A stretch of 46,152 nt of DNA from Candidatus Scalindua sp. (GCA_021777035.1 JAIQZR010000134.1:1-46152); one strand, 5' to 3'; positions 26,079-35,691 are shown, counted from the stretch's first letter. Notes: a model not told the origin generated them from the sequence alone. Numbers and translations: made by a program.

Positions 26079-26529
26079 CCTCTACTTTAACAAGAAGAAT
26101 TGAAAAGAGTAAATTCTTAATCTACTAATGCGGGAATCAAACACTGTTTATTTCATAAATAAATGTATAAGAAAGATCCTACTTATTTAAAAACAAGCAA
26201 GGCTATCTTTTTGAATATATTTAAAACGTAGTTAGCGTGATCTGTAGTGACTTCCTGTCTTGGGATATTATAAAAGAGTAGGGGTGTTTTGCAAGGCAAA
26301 AGGCAAGAACTAAGATTGAGGAATTTAGAAATTAAAAAAATGAATAGACTAACTCACACGAAGCTCCCCCCCTGCCCGCCGGTCTGTTAGGCGGGGACAA
26401 AAGCCGAGGGCAAGAAGCCGCGAAGAACGAAAAGGAAAAAAAGAGGCAGAGCAAACAAATGTTCCTCAGGATATTAACGATATACGGATCGTATCACCTG
26501 AGATTCTCGAAAAGTCCTAAGGCAATTTT
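26079..26529. other. Intergenic region with GC-rich repeat patch
   Basis: No gene in 450 bp. The first part is AT-rich and would contain the hsdR promoter on the minus strand. At 26365-26400 the sequence is CCCCTGCCCGCC followed by GGCGGGGAC, a relative of the element at 36072-36110. Confidence 0.5.
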
Positions 26530-27228
26530 TTATATGTTTTTAAAATACCGTTTAAAAAAAACAGGTACATCAGCCTTAAAAGTCAGCTCTTTACCGCTGC
26601 GTGGATGTTTGAATGTTAATAATTGTGAGTGAAGAGTCAGGCGATACTTCGATACGTCTTTTTTGCCATATTTATTATCACCAACGAGCGGGTGACCTTT
26701 CTCAGAAAAATGGACTCGTATCTGGTTCTTTTTGCCAGTTAATAGTTCAATTTCAACTAAACTAAAATCTTTTGATTCTTTTACCACCTGATAACGGGTC
26801 TTTGCCAAATCTCCTTTTCGGTGGTCCTTCACCGAAAAAACTTCATAATCTTCGTTTTCAGTTAAATAGGAAGTAATCGTCCCGCTTTTTTCCGTTAATA
26901 CCCCATGGACAATCGCGATATATTTTTTCTTAACATCTTTCCATTGTAGTTTGAGAGTTTCTCTAGCGTCATAATTTTTGGCGAATACCAAAACACCGGA
27001 AGTATCTCGATCCAATCGATGCACAGGAAAAAGTTGTTTATTTGACTTAAGACTTCCCTTACGTATATAGGTAGTTAAAATGCGATGAGCAGTCTTTTCT
27101 TTTTCATAGTTTGCTTCAACGGTCAATAATCCGGAGTTCTTGTTGACAACAATAATGTCTTGGTCTTCATAGATAATTGTCAGGCCTTTAGGCCTGTGTC
27201 TAAACGGTACTGGTTTTGTTTTTTTCAT
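26530..27228 (-). CDS. RluA-family pseudouridine synthase
   Basis: The 232-residue protein converts uridines to pseudouridine in RNA. It has the catalytic motif HRLDRDTSG at 70-78 with D73, preceded by YEDQDIIVVNKNSGLLTV, and the later motifs TGKKNQIRVHFSEKGHPLVGD and LHSQLLTF. It lacks the N-terminal S4 RNA-binding domain of RluC/RluD, so it is closer to RluA/TruC-type enzymes. Which RNA it modifies cannot be told. It stands alone on the minus strand, with 213 bp before the next gene upstream. Confidence 0.9.
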   Translation of the reverse strand: MKKTKPVPFRHRPKGLTIIYEDQDIIVVNKNSGLLTVEANYEKEKTAHRILTTYIRKGSLKSNKQLFPVHRLDRDTSGVLVFAKNYDARETLKLQWKDVKKKYIAIVHGVLTEKSGTITSYLTENEDYEVFSVKDHRKGDLAKTRYQVVKESKDFSLVEIELLTGKKNQIRVHFSEKGHPLVGDNKYGKKDVSKYRLTLHSQLLTFKHPRSGKELTFKADVPVFFKRYFKNI

Positions 27229-27441
27229 AAAAAAAGAGTGTGGAAAACAGATTAAATAGTAAATGGCCTTTCAGTCCACTCGTAAGTGCAGAGTAACGGG
27301 ATCATTGTACAGGGAATGTTCAATATATTCAAATTCCTTTTCAGTATGCATTTCCTAACATCATTCAGCATTTCAATTCCACTTAAGTCAGGAGGGATCC
27401 TTCATGATTAAAAAAAGAGTATCAAGAATGAGGTTTAAATC

Positions 27442-28125
27442 TCATAGGCCCAAAGAGTTTATCTTCCTGTCCAGGTTTAAGAGCTTGAACTTTATCTCCT
27501 TTCCAACCTTATACTCCTCTTTCCGCGCATATTGACATATCTCCCTGATTGCTGACGGGTTGCCAACTGATAATCTGAAGACCTCTTTTCTGAAATAATC
27601 TGCGTTATCAATCACAAGACCATAACTCTCTATAAAATGAGTTATCAATTCGAAAGAGAACTTCCTATTAAGGTTGTTGACCTCCAGCTTATTAAAGGAA
27701 AACAGAAGCAGAGAGAGATCACCGATCTCACCGTGGTCAGGACTCCGTGCGATAAAGAGCGCCGGATGCTCATCAAGCAGGTTTTCTAAATACGCAAAGA
27801 ACTTTGGCCCTACACTTCCCAAATGATCAAATATAAGATACGGTTTCTCTTTATGTACCTTTTTATAGAATAACTTCCTTAATGATAAAATATTCTGGCT
27901 GGAGAGAAATGTGGAGTCGTAATCACCTTTCAAAAACCCTAGAAGAGATGTCTTAAAAGTTGAACAGTTATCGGAATAGACAACCCCCCTGCCGCATGTT
28001 TTCTCAATAACATGCTTCACTATAGCACTCTTGCCTACGCTCTCCGAACCAAAAAGAAACAGGTTCTTCCTCTGCGAAACAGCATCAACTATCTCTTCTA
28101 CGTCCTTATCTCTTCCTATTAACAC
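27442..28125 (-). CDS. Small P-loop ATPase of unknown role
   Basis: The 227-residue product starts LIGRDKDVEEIVDAV, like STAND/AAA ATPases, then has a P-loop GSESVGKSA (26-34) and a hydrophobic Walker B strand YLIFDHLG (about residue 95). Towards the C-terminus it has HFIESYGLVIDNADYFRKEV and LSVGNPSAIREICQYARK, which resembles the lid region of archaeal-type ATPases. There is no effector, membrane or winged-helix domain, so it is shorter than typical STAND proteins. Its substrate is unknown. The gene upstream is the exporter operon with the DUF2283 remnant between. Confidence 0.75.
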   Translation of the reverse strand: MLIGRDKDVEEIVDAVSQRKNLFLFGSESVGKSAIVKHVIEKTCGRGVVYSDNCSTFKTSLLGFLKGDYDSTFLSSQNILSLRKLFYKKVHKEKPYLIFDHLGSVGPKFFAYLENLLDEHPALFIARSPDHGEIGDLSLLLFSFNKLEVNNLNRKFSFELITHFIESYGLVIDNADYFRKEVFRLSVGNPSAIREICQYARKEEYKVGKEIKFKLLNLDRKINSLGL

Positions 28126-28213
28126 ATTAGACCCTCAATAGTTATCATTTACAAAAACCGCAGATTATATACCTTTAAATTTCGAACGGTTTCATTCGGA
28201 CTGGCAGACTATG

Positions 28214-28381
28214 TTACAATAACAAAAATACAAAATTTGTCATTCTGGATTTATAAGAGAACTCTGTTAAACCAGCATTTTCCTTTGCGTCTTCTATTGT
28301 CATATTGACTAAATTACCTTTTGCATCTAAATCTATAAATACATTTTCACTAATCTCCTTTGGCGATTGAATAACGGTTCC
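28214..28381 (-). pseudogene. C-terminal remnant of a DUF2283 gene
   Basis: Directly after the stop of the permease gene the minus strand reads IQSPKEISENVFIDLDAKGN then LVNMTIEDAKENAGL and ends at 28214. This matches the second half of small DUF2283 proteins (the ISENV-I-D-D-G-V-I-DA pattern). The N-terminal half is missing and there is no start codon. Confidence 0.6.
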
Positions 28382-29548
28382 TCAAACCTCCCGAAGTGAA
28401 TCTACAATGTTCATACGTGAAGCCCTGAAGGCTGGGAGGAGTCCGCCCGCAAAACCCATAAAAACGGAGAATGACATGGACTTGATGATGATTCCAGGAG
28501 TAATGGCAAAACTGAATGCAAGTTCTGAAAATGTCTGAAAATTCATGGTGGAAACGGTTAAGAACTGGAGTAAGGAAGCAAAAAGGAGACCGGCACATCC
28601 TCCAAAAAAGCCAAGGCTTAGGGACTCGAAAAGGAATGCGAAGAGGATGCTTTTGCGCTGAAAACCAAGAGCACGCAGGGTACCAATCTCCGCCGTACGA
28701 TTGGCCACAGCCGCAAACATGGTTATCATGGCTCCAACCACTGCACCGATGGAGAAAATGAGTGTTAACGAAATACCGAGTATACGCAGGAAAGTGGCCA
28801 TAGTCTCCGACTGTTTCAGGTAATAATCTTTCTCCCGCAGGATACTCAGCGTCAACCGGGGATCCTTTGAAATACGTTTCTTTAGTCCTTGAAATAGATT
28901 AGAATTCCGTAACCGGAAGATGACAGAGGAATATGTCTGACGTCGAAATGACTGCATAAGCTGATCTGCATCACCCCAGATTTCTGAACTGAATCCCGTA
29001 TCTCCGGCATCAAAGACACCGACTATGTTCCATGATCGCGTGGCAAAAGAAAGCGTTCTCTGTAGTCCAATATTTTTGAATCGTTTTGCCACACTCTGTC
29101 CAACCACGATTTCAGATGTACCCCACCGGGGCATACGTCCAGTAATCAATTTTACCTGAGGCCGTAAAGAAAGTGAGTGTTTGCCTACTCCTCGAATAAT
29201 CACATTCGCAACACCGTCGCTGTTTTTCTTCTGCATGGTGATGAGCACCAAAAGTTCTTTGGCAATCAGTCTCTGTCCATCTTCGCCAAGAGCTATTTCC
29301 GGCAGGGTTTCCAGTATGGATGCCTGGTCTCTATCTATCCTGCTCTGTACCTCAGTCTCTGCTGACTTTCTGAGGATAACCACGTTGTCACTCGATCCTG
29401 TTTCTATAAGGGTTTTCTTCAATCCCTCTGCAAGCATAATGATAGAAGCGAAGACAAAGACAACAAGGGCCATACCCAATGCGGTAAGAATAGTTGTTAA
29501 ACGTCTTGTAAAAAGATTGCGCAGACTATAGAAAAACAGAAGGCCCAT
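28382..29548 (-). CDS. ABC transporter permease, FtsX/MacB type (second)
   Basis: The 388-residue membrane protein has one N-terminal helix (about 17-38), a large extracytoplasmic domain (about 40-255) and three C-terminal helices with the FtsX signature (ANRTAEIGTLRALGFQRKSI). It starts one base after the preceding permease stop, so the two are co-translated and probably form a heterodimer. The set resembles MacAB/LolCDE-type devices that move lipids, lipoproteins or small molecules through the envelope with periplasmic force; the cargo is unknown. It is the last intact gene of the operon. Confidence 0.9.
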   Translation of the reverse strand: MGLLFFYSLRNLFTRRLTTILTALGMALVVFVFASIIMLAEGLKKTLIETGSSDNVVILRKSAETEVQSRIDRDQASILETLPEIALGEDGQRLIAKELLVLITMQKKNSDGVANVIIRGVGKHSLSLRPQVKLITGRMPRWGTSEIVVGQSVAKRFKNIGLQRTLSFATRSWNIVGVFDAGDTGFSSEIWGDADQLMQSFRRQTYSSVIFRLRNSNLFQGLKKRISKDPRLTLSILREKDYYLKQSETMATFLRILGISLTLIFSIGAVVGAMITMFAAVANRTAEIGTLRALGFQRKSILFAFLFESLSLGFFGGCAGLLFASLLQFLTVSTMNFQTFSELAFSFAITPGIIIKSMSFSVFMGFAGGLLPAFRASRMNIVDSLREV

Positions 29549-30703
29549 CTATCCAATCCTCCTCAGCCCTTCGGCAATTCGAACGGTCACAGCCCTGTAA
29601 GCAGGAAATATCCCTGCTAAGAGTCCTACGGTTACGGTAACTGCCATATCCAGATACAGAGTTTCCCCTGTTATATTAAATACCGGAAAGAATTGACCCA
29701 CGGCCAATGAAAATCCCATGGCTGCAGGAAACGTCAGGATGATACCGGTTATCCCGCCAATAATTGTTATCACCATAGATTCACCTATAATGAGCAAAGT
29801 GATCTGTCGGGCACGAAACCCCAGGGTTTTAAAAACCGCGTATTCGCCAATCCTCTCACGTACCGACATACCCATAGTATTAGCCACTACAATCAGGATA
29901 ATAAAGATGACGATAAACGATATGAGCTGAATGGCCTTGATAATGGCTTCGCTCATGGCAACGAACCCTAACTGAAATGCTTTTTCCGTTTCGGTAAGTG
30001 TCTCTGCAAGGGAATTCTTAAAGGATTCGTCTATTGCTTCTGATGTTTCGGCTGCTATATATGGGTTTTCTATTCCAATAATATAAAAACCAACATGGTC
30101 TGCCAAAGTGGATTGGTTTTTTTTAATTGATTCATTGAGATAATTCCAGTGGAAAAAGAATAATGTTTCGTCTATGTTTTTAGTCCTGCCTTCATAAATA
30201 CCGCGTAAGATAAAATCCCATTTACCGGGAAAGATGATTCCGGTAAGCGTTACGGTATCTCCGACATTCCATCCGAAACGATCTGCGAGTTTCTTCCCCA
30301 CAAGACAGCCTTTTCTATCACTTACGAACTTTATCCTCTGGTCATCGGGGATTACATATTCAGGATAAAGCTCAAGATAGCTCTTCGGTTCAACGGCAAA
30401 GTTGGCGAAAAAGTCCTTCTGATCAATATAATACCCACCGAACCAGTTGCCGTATGAAACAATCGAGACACCGTCAACACGACGGATGGTGTCTCGATAG
30501 GAAAGGGGTAGTCGAAAGATCAGGGATATTGAATTTCTTGTTACAAGGCGGGTTTCAGAAGAAGCCTCTACCCCGATGTACCATGCGTCAATTACCGTGC
30601 GAAGCAATCCAAAGGAGAGGATAGCTACTGCCATACCACATACGGTTAGAAAGGTACGCAGCTTATGACGGAAAGCATTTCGAAAAAGAATCTTAAAGAT
30701 CAT
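29549..30703 (-). CDS. ABC transporter permease, FtsX/MacB type (first)
   Basis: The product has about 384 residues with the same layout: an N-terminal helix (FRHKLRTFLTVCGMAVAILSF), a large outer domain and three C-terminal helices with SVRERIGEYAVFKTLGFRARQI. I set the start at the ATG at 30703 because MIFKILFRNAFRHKLRTFLT is the usual N-terminus and AAAGG lies upstream; the longer frame from 30766 would overlap the ATPase gene by 74 bp. With this start the overlap is 11 bp. It pairs with the next permease to form the membrane part of the exporter. Confidence 0.9.
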   Translation of the reverse strand: MIFKILFRNAFRHKLRTFLTVCGMAVAILSFGLLRTVIDAWYIGVEASSETRLVTRNSISLIFRLPLSYRDTIRRVDGVSIVSYGNWFGGYYIDQKDFFANFAVEPKSYLELYPEYVIPDDQRIKFVSDRKGCLVGKKLADRFGWNVGDTVTLTGIIFPGKWDFILRGIYEGRTKNIDETLFFFHWNYLNESIKKNQSTLADHVGFYIIGIENPYIAAETSEAIDESFKNSLAETLTETEKAFQLGFVAMSEAIIKAIQLISFIVIFIILIVVANTMGMSVRERIGEYAVFKTLGFRARQITLLIIGESMVITIIGGITGIILTFPAAMGFSLAVGQFFPVFNITGETLYLDMAVTVTVGLLAGIFPAYRAVTVRIAEGLRRIG

Positions 30704-31382
30704 GATTGAGCACACCTTTATCAAGATGTTCCATAGAATGCGCCCGTTTTCCCGCCCATGGGTCATGGGTTACCATAATAATGGTTTTGCCCAGTTCACG
30801 GTTCAGGCGATCCATGAGATCGAGCACATTCTCCGCAGAGGTCCTATCAAGATCACCGGTCGGTTCATCCGCTACTAAAATAGTTGGATCAGTAACAATT
30901 GCCCTGGCAATAGCAATGCGCTGCTGCTGACCACCGGAGAGCTGATTCGGATAGTGACCTACACGGTCTTCCATATTAACTACACTCACAGCGGCAGATA
31001 CATGCTCCTGCCGTTCACGTTTGGAAAGGCCGGTCAAGAGGAGTGGTAATTCAACATTCTCAAAAGCAGTGAGTACCGGAATAAGATTGTAGAATTGAAA
31101 AATAAAACCAACGTTAAATGAACGCCATCGAGCGAGATCTGTTTCGGAAAGAGTTGTAATGCTCACTCCGTCTATTTCAATCGTACCTTGATCCACATGG
31201 TCTAACCCTGCAATCAGGTTAAGGAGTGTGCTTTTACCCGAACCTGAAGGGCCCATAAGAGCAAGAAACGCTCCTCTCTCTAATCCCAGTGAAATATTTT
31301 CCAACACTCGTACAATCTGACTATCCCTATGATATGACTTGTATACGTTATTTATAGATACAATCAGTTCCTTCTTTTGCAT
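30693..31382 (-). CDS. ABC transporter ATPase, LolD/MacB type
   Basis: The 229-residue cytoplasmic ATPase has Walker A GPSGSGKST (44-52), the Q-loop FIFQFYNLIPVLTAFENVELP, the ABC signature LSGGQQQR, Walker B ILVADEPTGDLD and the H-loop VTHD. The ENVELPLLL stretch is typical of the LolD/MacB/FtsE family, which serve mechanotransmission exporters. It starts one base after the adaptor gene stop and overlaps the first permease. It should power the two-permease exporter. Confidence 0.94.
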   Translation of the reverse strand: MQKKELIVSINNVYKSYHRDSQIVRVLENISLGLERGAFLALMGPSGSGKSTLLNLIAGLDHVDQGTIEIDGVSITTLSETDLARWRSFNVGFIFQFYNLIPVLTAFENVELPLLLTGLSKRERQEHVSAAVSVVNMEDRVGHYPNQLSGGQQQRIAIARAIVTDPTILVADEPTGDLDRTSAENVLDLMDRLNRELGKTIIMVTHDPWAGKRAHSMEHLDKGVLNHDL

Positions 31383-32600
31383 TTAGTCCTCAATAATTTT
31401 TACTTTTTCCCCATCTTTTATTTTATCCGGAGGTGACAACACTATTCTGTCTCCTGCTTCCAGTCCGGAAATAATTTCGACCATATTATCGAGTCTTCTG
31501 CCTGTCACAATCCTCTTTTCCTTCACACGATTACCCACGAGAACATAGACTGAATCATGCCCTTTGTATTTGACTATATCGGAAACGGGTACTGCCTTTA
31601 TAGGTATTTGTTCTTTTTCCGTAATCGTTCGTTTAAGAAATGCTACCTTGGCGCTCATTTCCGGAAGGATGCCGGATTCTTTATCCATAAATGCTACTTT
31701 GACCAATACCGATGCCTTGCTCCTGTCAGCTGTAGGTACGATCATGTGTACTTTTCCACGAAACCTTTTATCCGGGAATGCATCCAGTTGAATTTCACAA
31801 GGTTGGCCGGTTTTGACCTGTTCGATATTTGATTCGGAAACATCGACCTCTACCTGCAGTGAATCCATATCCGCAATTGTTACCACAGAGGCACGAGCAT
31901 TGGTGGCAGCACCCACTGGTGTTACGATATCACCTACATCCGCGTTTTTTGTAAGAACAACAGCATCAAATGATGCACGCAAATAGGTATATTCAAGATT
32001 AACCTCAGCTTCATTTAGTGCTGATTTGGACGCCTGTAGCGCTGCTTTTTTAGCGGCGACAGCCGCAACAGCACTTTTGTGTCTGGCCTCAGAAACATCG
32101 TATTCGGACGGAGAAGCAACTTCATCTTCCAATAACTCTTTTATACGGTTAAAAGCAAGGGTCGCTTCGGTAAGTTCTGCCTCTGCCAGTTCTATCTCAA
32201 AGTGAGCAACTTCTCTATTGGCCTTTGCTTTTTCAAGAGCAGCAGTAACGTCCTTATTTTCTAATGTCGCAATGATTTCTCCTTTTTTCACTACACTTCC
32301 TTCTTCTACAAGAAGAGAAGCAAGCCAGCTGGTAATCTTTGAGGAAACGGCGGACTTGCGCTGGGCCACTACGTAGCCACTGGCATTCAGTATGGTAAAC
32401 GTCTGAGAAGGATACATTGTAGTTACTTTGGTAATCTCCACTTTGACACCAGGTTTCAAAATACCGGTTCCATATAAAATACCTAAACCTGCAGACACCG
32501 CCAGAATGATAAGCAATAGAACACGTTTTTTCCGCGTATTACGCTGTGTCAGGTATTTTGTCCTGTCAATGCGAAGCCTTGAAAGATCATCAACACTCAT
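31383..32600 (-). CDS. MacA/HlyD-type periplasmic adaptor
   Basis: The 405-residue protein has an N-terminal membrane anchor (VLLLIILAVSAGLGILYG, about 27-46), a lipoyl-like half (SLLVEEGSVVKKGEIIATLEN), a helical hairpin (about 110-205) rich in Ala, Glu and Lys, the second lipoyl half (LRASFDAVVLTKNADVGDIV) and beta-barrel and membrane-proximal domains. It would form a ring linking the permeases to an outer-membrane duct. No TolC-like gene is in this window, so the duct must be encoded elsewhere, or cargo is released in the periplasm. It is the first gene of the four-gene operon. Confidence 0.92.
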   Translation of the reverse strand: MSVDDLSRLRIDRTKYLTQRNTRKKRVLLLIILAVSAGLGILYGTGILKPGVKVEITKVTTMYPSQTFTILNASGYVVAQRKSAVSSKITSWLASLLVEEGSVVKKGEIIATLENKDVTAALEKAKANREVAHFEIELAEAELTEATLAFNRIKELLEDEVASPSEYDVSEARHKSAVAAVAAKKAALQASKSALNEAEVNLEYTYLRASFDAVVLTKNADVGDIVTPVGAATNARASVVTIADMDSLQVEVDVSESNIEQVKTGQPCEIQLDAFPDKRFRGKVHMIVPTADRSKASVLVKVAFMDKESGILPEMSAKVAFLKRTITEKEQIPIKAVPVSDIVKYKGHDSVYVLVGNRVKEKRIVTGRRLDNMVEIISGLEAGDRIVLSPPDKIKDGEKVKIIED

Positions 32601-33093
32601 AAATGTTCCTTAGTTCTGAGTGAGCAAAATTGCTCATATTGTTGTAAAAAAACGTCACCATATTTGCAAATCGAAGCACTTAGTAGAAAGATTAGCGATT
32701 AAATTTATGAATATGGATTTCAATGTTGCCACAAAATTCGCTGCGGATAGGGAACCCACCCTACAAACACATGAAAAGTTAAAAGTGTCTAAAGTTATGG
32801 AAAAAATATTTTTTTAACTTTAGACACTTTAGTTCACTTATATACTGCACCACATTAAGTAAGCATGTGTATAACATGGGAGTATTTTACTCTATAATAC
32901 TTGTTTATGAAAGGGAGCATTATAAAATATCCTCTTTAGATAGTGGGCGAGAAGAAGGTAAAGCGCACTGAAAGACTGATCATATTCACATGAGATGTCC
33001 CCTCTCCAGTTTTCCTGCTACAATTTCTGATTGTGAATTATTGCATGGTTAATGGCCATTACGGATGCCTCTTTGAGAGCTACTCGCGTGTTA
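32601..33093. other. Intergenic region with long hairpin
   Basis: No gene in 490 bp between the exporter operon and the CrtC-polyprenyl synthase gene. The exporter promoter should lie in the part next to 32600. It contains the 16-bp inverted repeat at 32782-32830. CCCACCCTACAA near 32755 resembles CCACCCTACAA near 9340, probably a shared repeat word. Confidence 0.5.
32782..32830. repeat. 16-bp perfect inverted repeat
   Basis: AAAGTGTCTAAAGTTA (32782-32797) is the exact reverse complement of TAACTTTAGACACTTT (32815-32830), with a 17-nt A/T loop. It is the longest perfect palindrome between 26 and 45 kb. Similar CTTTAG-CACTT words occur near 8020-8060. Confidence 0.8.
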
Positions 33094-35289
33094 TCAAGTG
33101 TCGTAAGCAAGATCAATCATTTTTAGACACATGACATGCAGCATCATTTTCGCATCGGAGGGAATTACGCATCCGGTAAAAAGATTCCATGCTTCTTCCA
33201 TCATTTTTCCAGCACTTTCACGGCAAGCTTCCAATGATCCGGAAGCCCTTACTAACTCTATTCCCTCTAACAATGTTACTTGATTTTTTCTTAAATCTGG
33301 CGAGCAGAGTATTTGTTGGAGTCGTAGCCGTTCTGTCTTGCCGAGTCGTCGCAGGGCCGCTATGATGACGAATGTAAGTTTGCCGTTGAAGATGTCTTCA
33401 CCGCAGACTTTGGTCCAGCGCGAGGAACTGCTGAAATTGTGAATGTCATCAACGATCTGAAAAGAGACAGCAAATGCTTGTGCAAAATCACTACAGACTT
33501 TGGACAATTTCTGGTCTGCTTCAGCGATTACTGCGGCAAAATCAGCAAGCCCTTTTGCCCCTGCGGCGGTCTTGAAGGCGTACATCTGCAGGATCTTAGA
33601 TTCAATGTCCTCCTCAAGCCACTGATCCAGCCGGGCAGATGTGAGTGTGCGTGACCAGTAGATATCTGTCGCCTGTCCGCAATGGGCATCTATGCAAACG
33701 CGCTCCTTGATCTCGTGGAGGCGTATACGCTTTTGCAAGGACAGTGCAGGATGATTCATCAACTCTACGGCAGGGAGAAAATAAAGAGCGTTAGCCGCGT
33801 TGAGCGCCACGTCAACCCCGTATTGGAGGTGGAGACATTTTCCTCCCCGGCGCAATTTAGAGTCGTCTTCAATATCGTCCACAATCAGTGCGCCCGTGTG
33901 AATCAGCTCTGTCATAGTACAAATCAACTTTTCGTATGGCCTTGAGATAACCCCAAGCGCCTCTAAAATGAGTATTCCAAAAATGGGTCGCCAGCGTTTC
34001 CCGCTGCGCTCAATCATGTCCCATACTGGTACTGATATCATTTCCGTATATGCTTCAGGTTCATGTTTCCAATGTGCCGCCCCGACAAATTTTTCAACAT
34101 GCGCTTCGTCAAATTTCCTTGGCAAAAACTCCTCGATACGCCGGTCAACACGAGCTCCAAATGTTTTCAAGTAGTCTTCAAAATCAAAGATATATCCATA
34201 TCCATAGAATTCACCTCTTCCTCTTCCCGTGACACTCTTGCCACAAACAGTGCCTTTAACTACGCCAGCGCCTTCCCAAACAGACCTCATTGTTCCGAAT
34301 GTGGCTATCTCCTGTTCGTCGACCAAAGGTTCGAAGGTGAAATAGGCATCCAAGTCGGGAATCGACAGCTCCCAGGCTATGGGATAACGAATATGTGTGG
34401 AAGGGCTGTCCCAGTATCTGAGTGGAGTAAGTATAAACTCCTGGGTGGATTGCAAACCATTTATCAGGTTTCTGGTTGTGGCATGTTTGGCAACAGGTTC
34501 GTTGTTCTTCGCGTTACGGTGTAGCATGATGATCCAATCAGAACCGTCGTTGAGGTTGATGCCAAACCAGTCCCAGCCGAGGACTAAACCACCCTGATGA
34601 TCGCGGAACCAGTCAATATCACCCCATTGGTGATCCATCCAAGCCTGACCAGTGATATCCTCGCCAGTGTCTAGTCTCCCCGTAACCGTTAAACGCGGGT
34701 AGGTATGATAGGCCATTCCTTCGCCGAGAAATTTATTATCACACACTACATCCATCCGCCTGCATTCTGTAATCAATACCATCGAAACCAGATTGCCGGT
34801 GCCAGGATCGCGGAATGTCAGTCTCATTTCTTCATCTCCCTGCGTCAGACTGAAATCATCCCACTCAACAGAAATTGGATCGGCGTCAAAAAGAACAGGT
34901 GACTCCTGAAGACGCAATGGGAAAGGAGGACCGTGCTGTTCTAATTCTTCGATAAAGACATTGGTTACTGTAGAATCCACGTGCGGCTCACTGGAACGTA
35001 GATGTTCAACCACCTTTTCTACTGACGCACGATCAATCCACGTGTGAGCAGCCTGTCGTTTGCCTTTCGCATCGAGCGATGCCAGGAGCAGTTGGAAACC
35101 GTTACGTTTTTCACCGTTCTTGCCTTCTAGAGTGACACGAAAAATAGTCACCATGAAGTGGCGCTGTCCTATGGACAAGTTTTCATAGTAGCCATGCACA
35201 AACCACCACTCAACCATACTCTCTTCCCGCGAGTGCTCTGAGTCCAGCAGGCGTATCTTCTGTTCTGTCTCTAAGGTAGATTTTTTCAT
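33094..35289 (-). CDS. Fusion of CrtC/AttH-like domain with polyprenyl synthase
   Basis: The 731-residue protein joins two enzyme domains. Residues about 20-375 resemble the CrtC/AttH lipocalin-like family (carotenoid 1,2-hydratase and secreted relatives): VEWWFVHGYY near 26-35, WMDHQWGDIDWF at 217-228, GWDWFGINLNDGSDW, and a second beta-rich half. Residues about 420-731 are an all-helical trans-isoprenyl diphosphate synthase: GKRWRP (430-435), first Asp-rich motif DDIED (471-475) with a following RRGG, and second motif DDIHN (614-618) followed by FNGKLTF. The last Asp of the second motif is Asn here. No signal peptide is seen, so it is probably cytosolic. It could make a polyprenyl diphosphate and act on its double bond or on a product. 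It stands alone on the minus strand. I know no described protein with this fusion. Confidence 0.85.
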   Translation of the reverse strand: MKKSTLETEQKIRLLDSEHSREESMVEWWFVHGYYENLSIGQRHFMVTIFRVTLEGKNGEKRNGFQLLLASLDAKGKRQAAHTWIDRASVEKVVEHLRSSEPHVDSTVTNVFIEELEQHGPPFPLRLQESPVLFDADPISVEWDDFSLTQGDEEMRLTFRDPGTGNLVSMVLITECRRMDVVCDNKFLGEGMAYHTYPRLTVTGRLDTGEDITGQAWMDHQWGDIDWFRDHQGGLVLGWDWFGINLNDGSDWIIMLHRNAKNNEPVAKHATTRNLINGLQSTQEFILTPLRYWDSPSTHIRYPIAWELSIPDLDAYFTFEPLVDEQEIATFGTMRSVWEGAGVVKGTVCGKSVTGRGRGEFYGYGYIFDFEDYLKTFGARVDRRIEEFLPRKFDEAHVEKFVGAAHWKHEPEAYTEMISVPVWDMIERSGKRWRPIFGILILEALGVISRPYEKLICTMTELIHTGALIVDDIEDDSKLRRGGKCLHLQYGVDVALNAANALYFLPAVELMNHPALSLQKRIRLHEIKERVCIDAHCGQATDIYWSRTLTSARLDQWLEEDIESKILQMYAFKTAAGAKGLADFAAVIAEADQKLSKVCSDFAQAFAVSFQIVDDIHNFSSSSRWTKVCGEDIFNGKLTFVIIAALRRLGKTERLRLQQILCSPDLRKNQVTLLEGIELVRASGSLEACRESAGKMMEEAWNLFTGCVIPSDAKMMLHVMCLKMIDLAYDT

Positions 35290-35451
35290 TTATGCTCCAG
35301 ATTTTTAATCGGTGGGAGCTTGTTTCTTGATGGAGAAAATACAAAACTACTTCCTATTGCATTTCATCCATAAGAGAACAAGACTTTCACTGGTTAAAAA
35401 GCACTAATTGCCTGGTTTATGTGGTAAGTAGAAAAAAGTTCATTTTGAACG

Positions 35452-35691
35452 TCAATATAAAAGCCACAACAAGATTAACCTTAAGAAATTCTCTGGGGAC
35501 ACATCAATATCGCGAAGTATTTTTCTCAAGAGACCCCGGCCTATTGTTTTGCCTTTATGAACAGGAATGGTTGTTTTTATTCCATCTGGATGTATGTATC
35601 TGAAATAACTACCTTTTGACCTTCTCGTGTTTTCAAAACCAATCTTTTCAATAATCTTTATAATCTCTAAGGCAGTTAGTATATAATTACA
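35452..35691 (-). pseudogene. HicA-like toxin without a usable start codon
   Basis: The frame reads [40 protein letters not shown] then HKGKTIGRGLLRKILRDIDV and ends at 35452. This matches HicA/YcfA toxins, small mRNA interferases with a dsRBD-like fold whose catalytic His lies in the G-S-H/Y region; here that position reads GSYFRY. Upstream the frame has no ATG, GTG or TTG and runs into the ParD gene in another frame. It may start at a rare codon or be a joint of two toxin-antitoxin modules. Confidence 0.6.
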
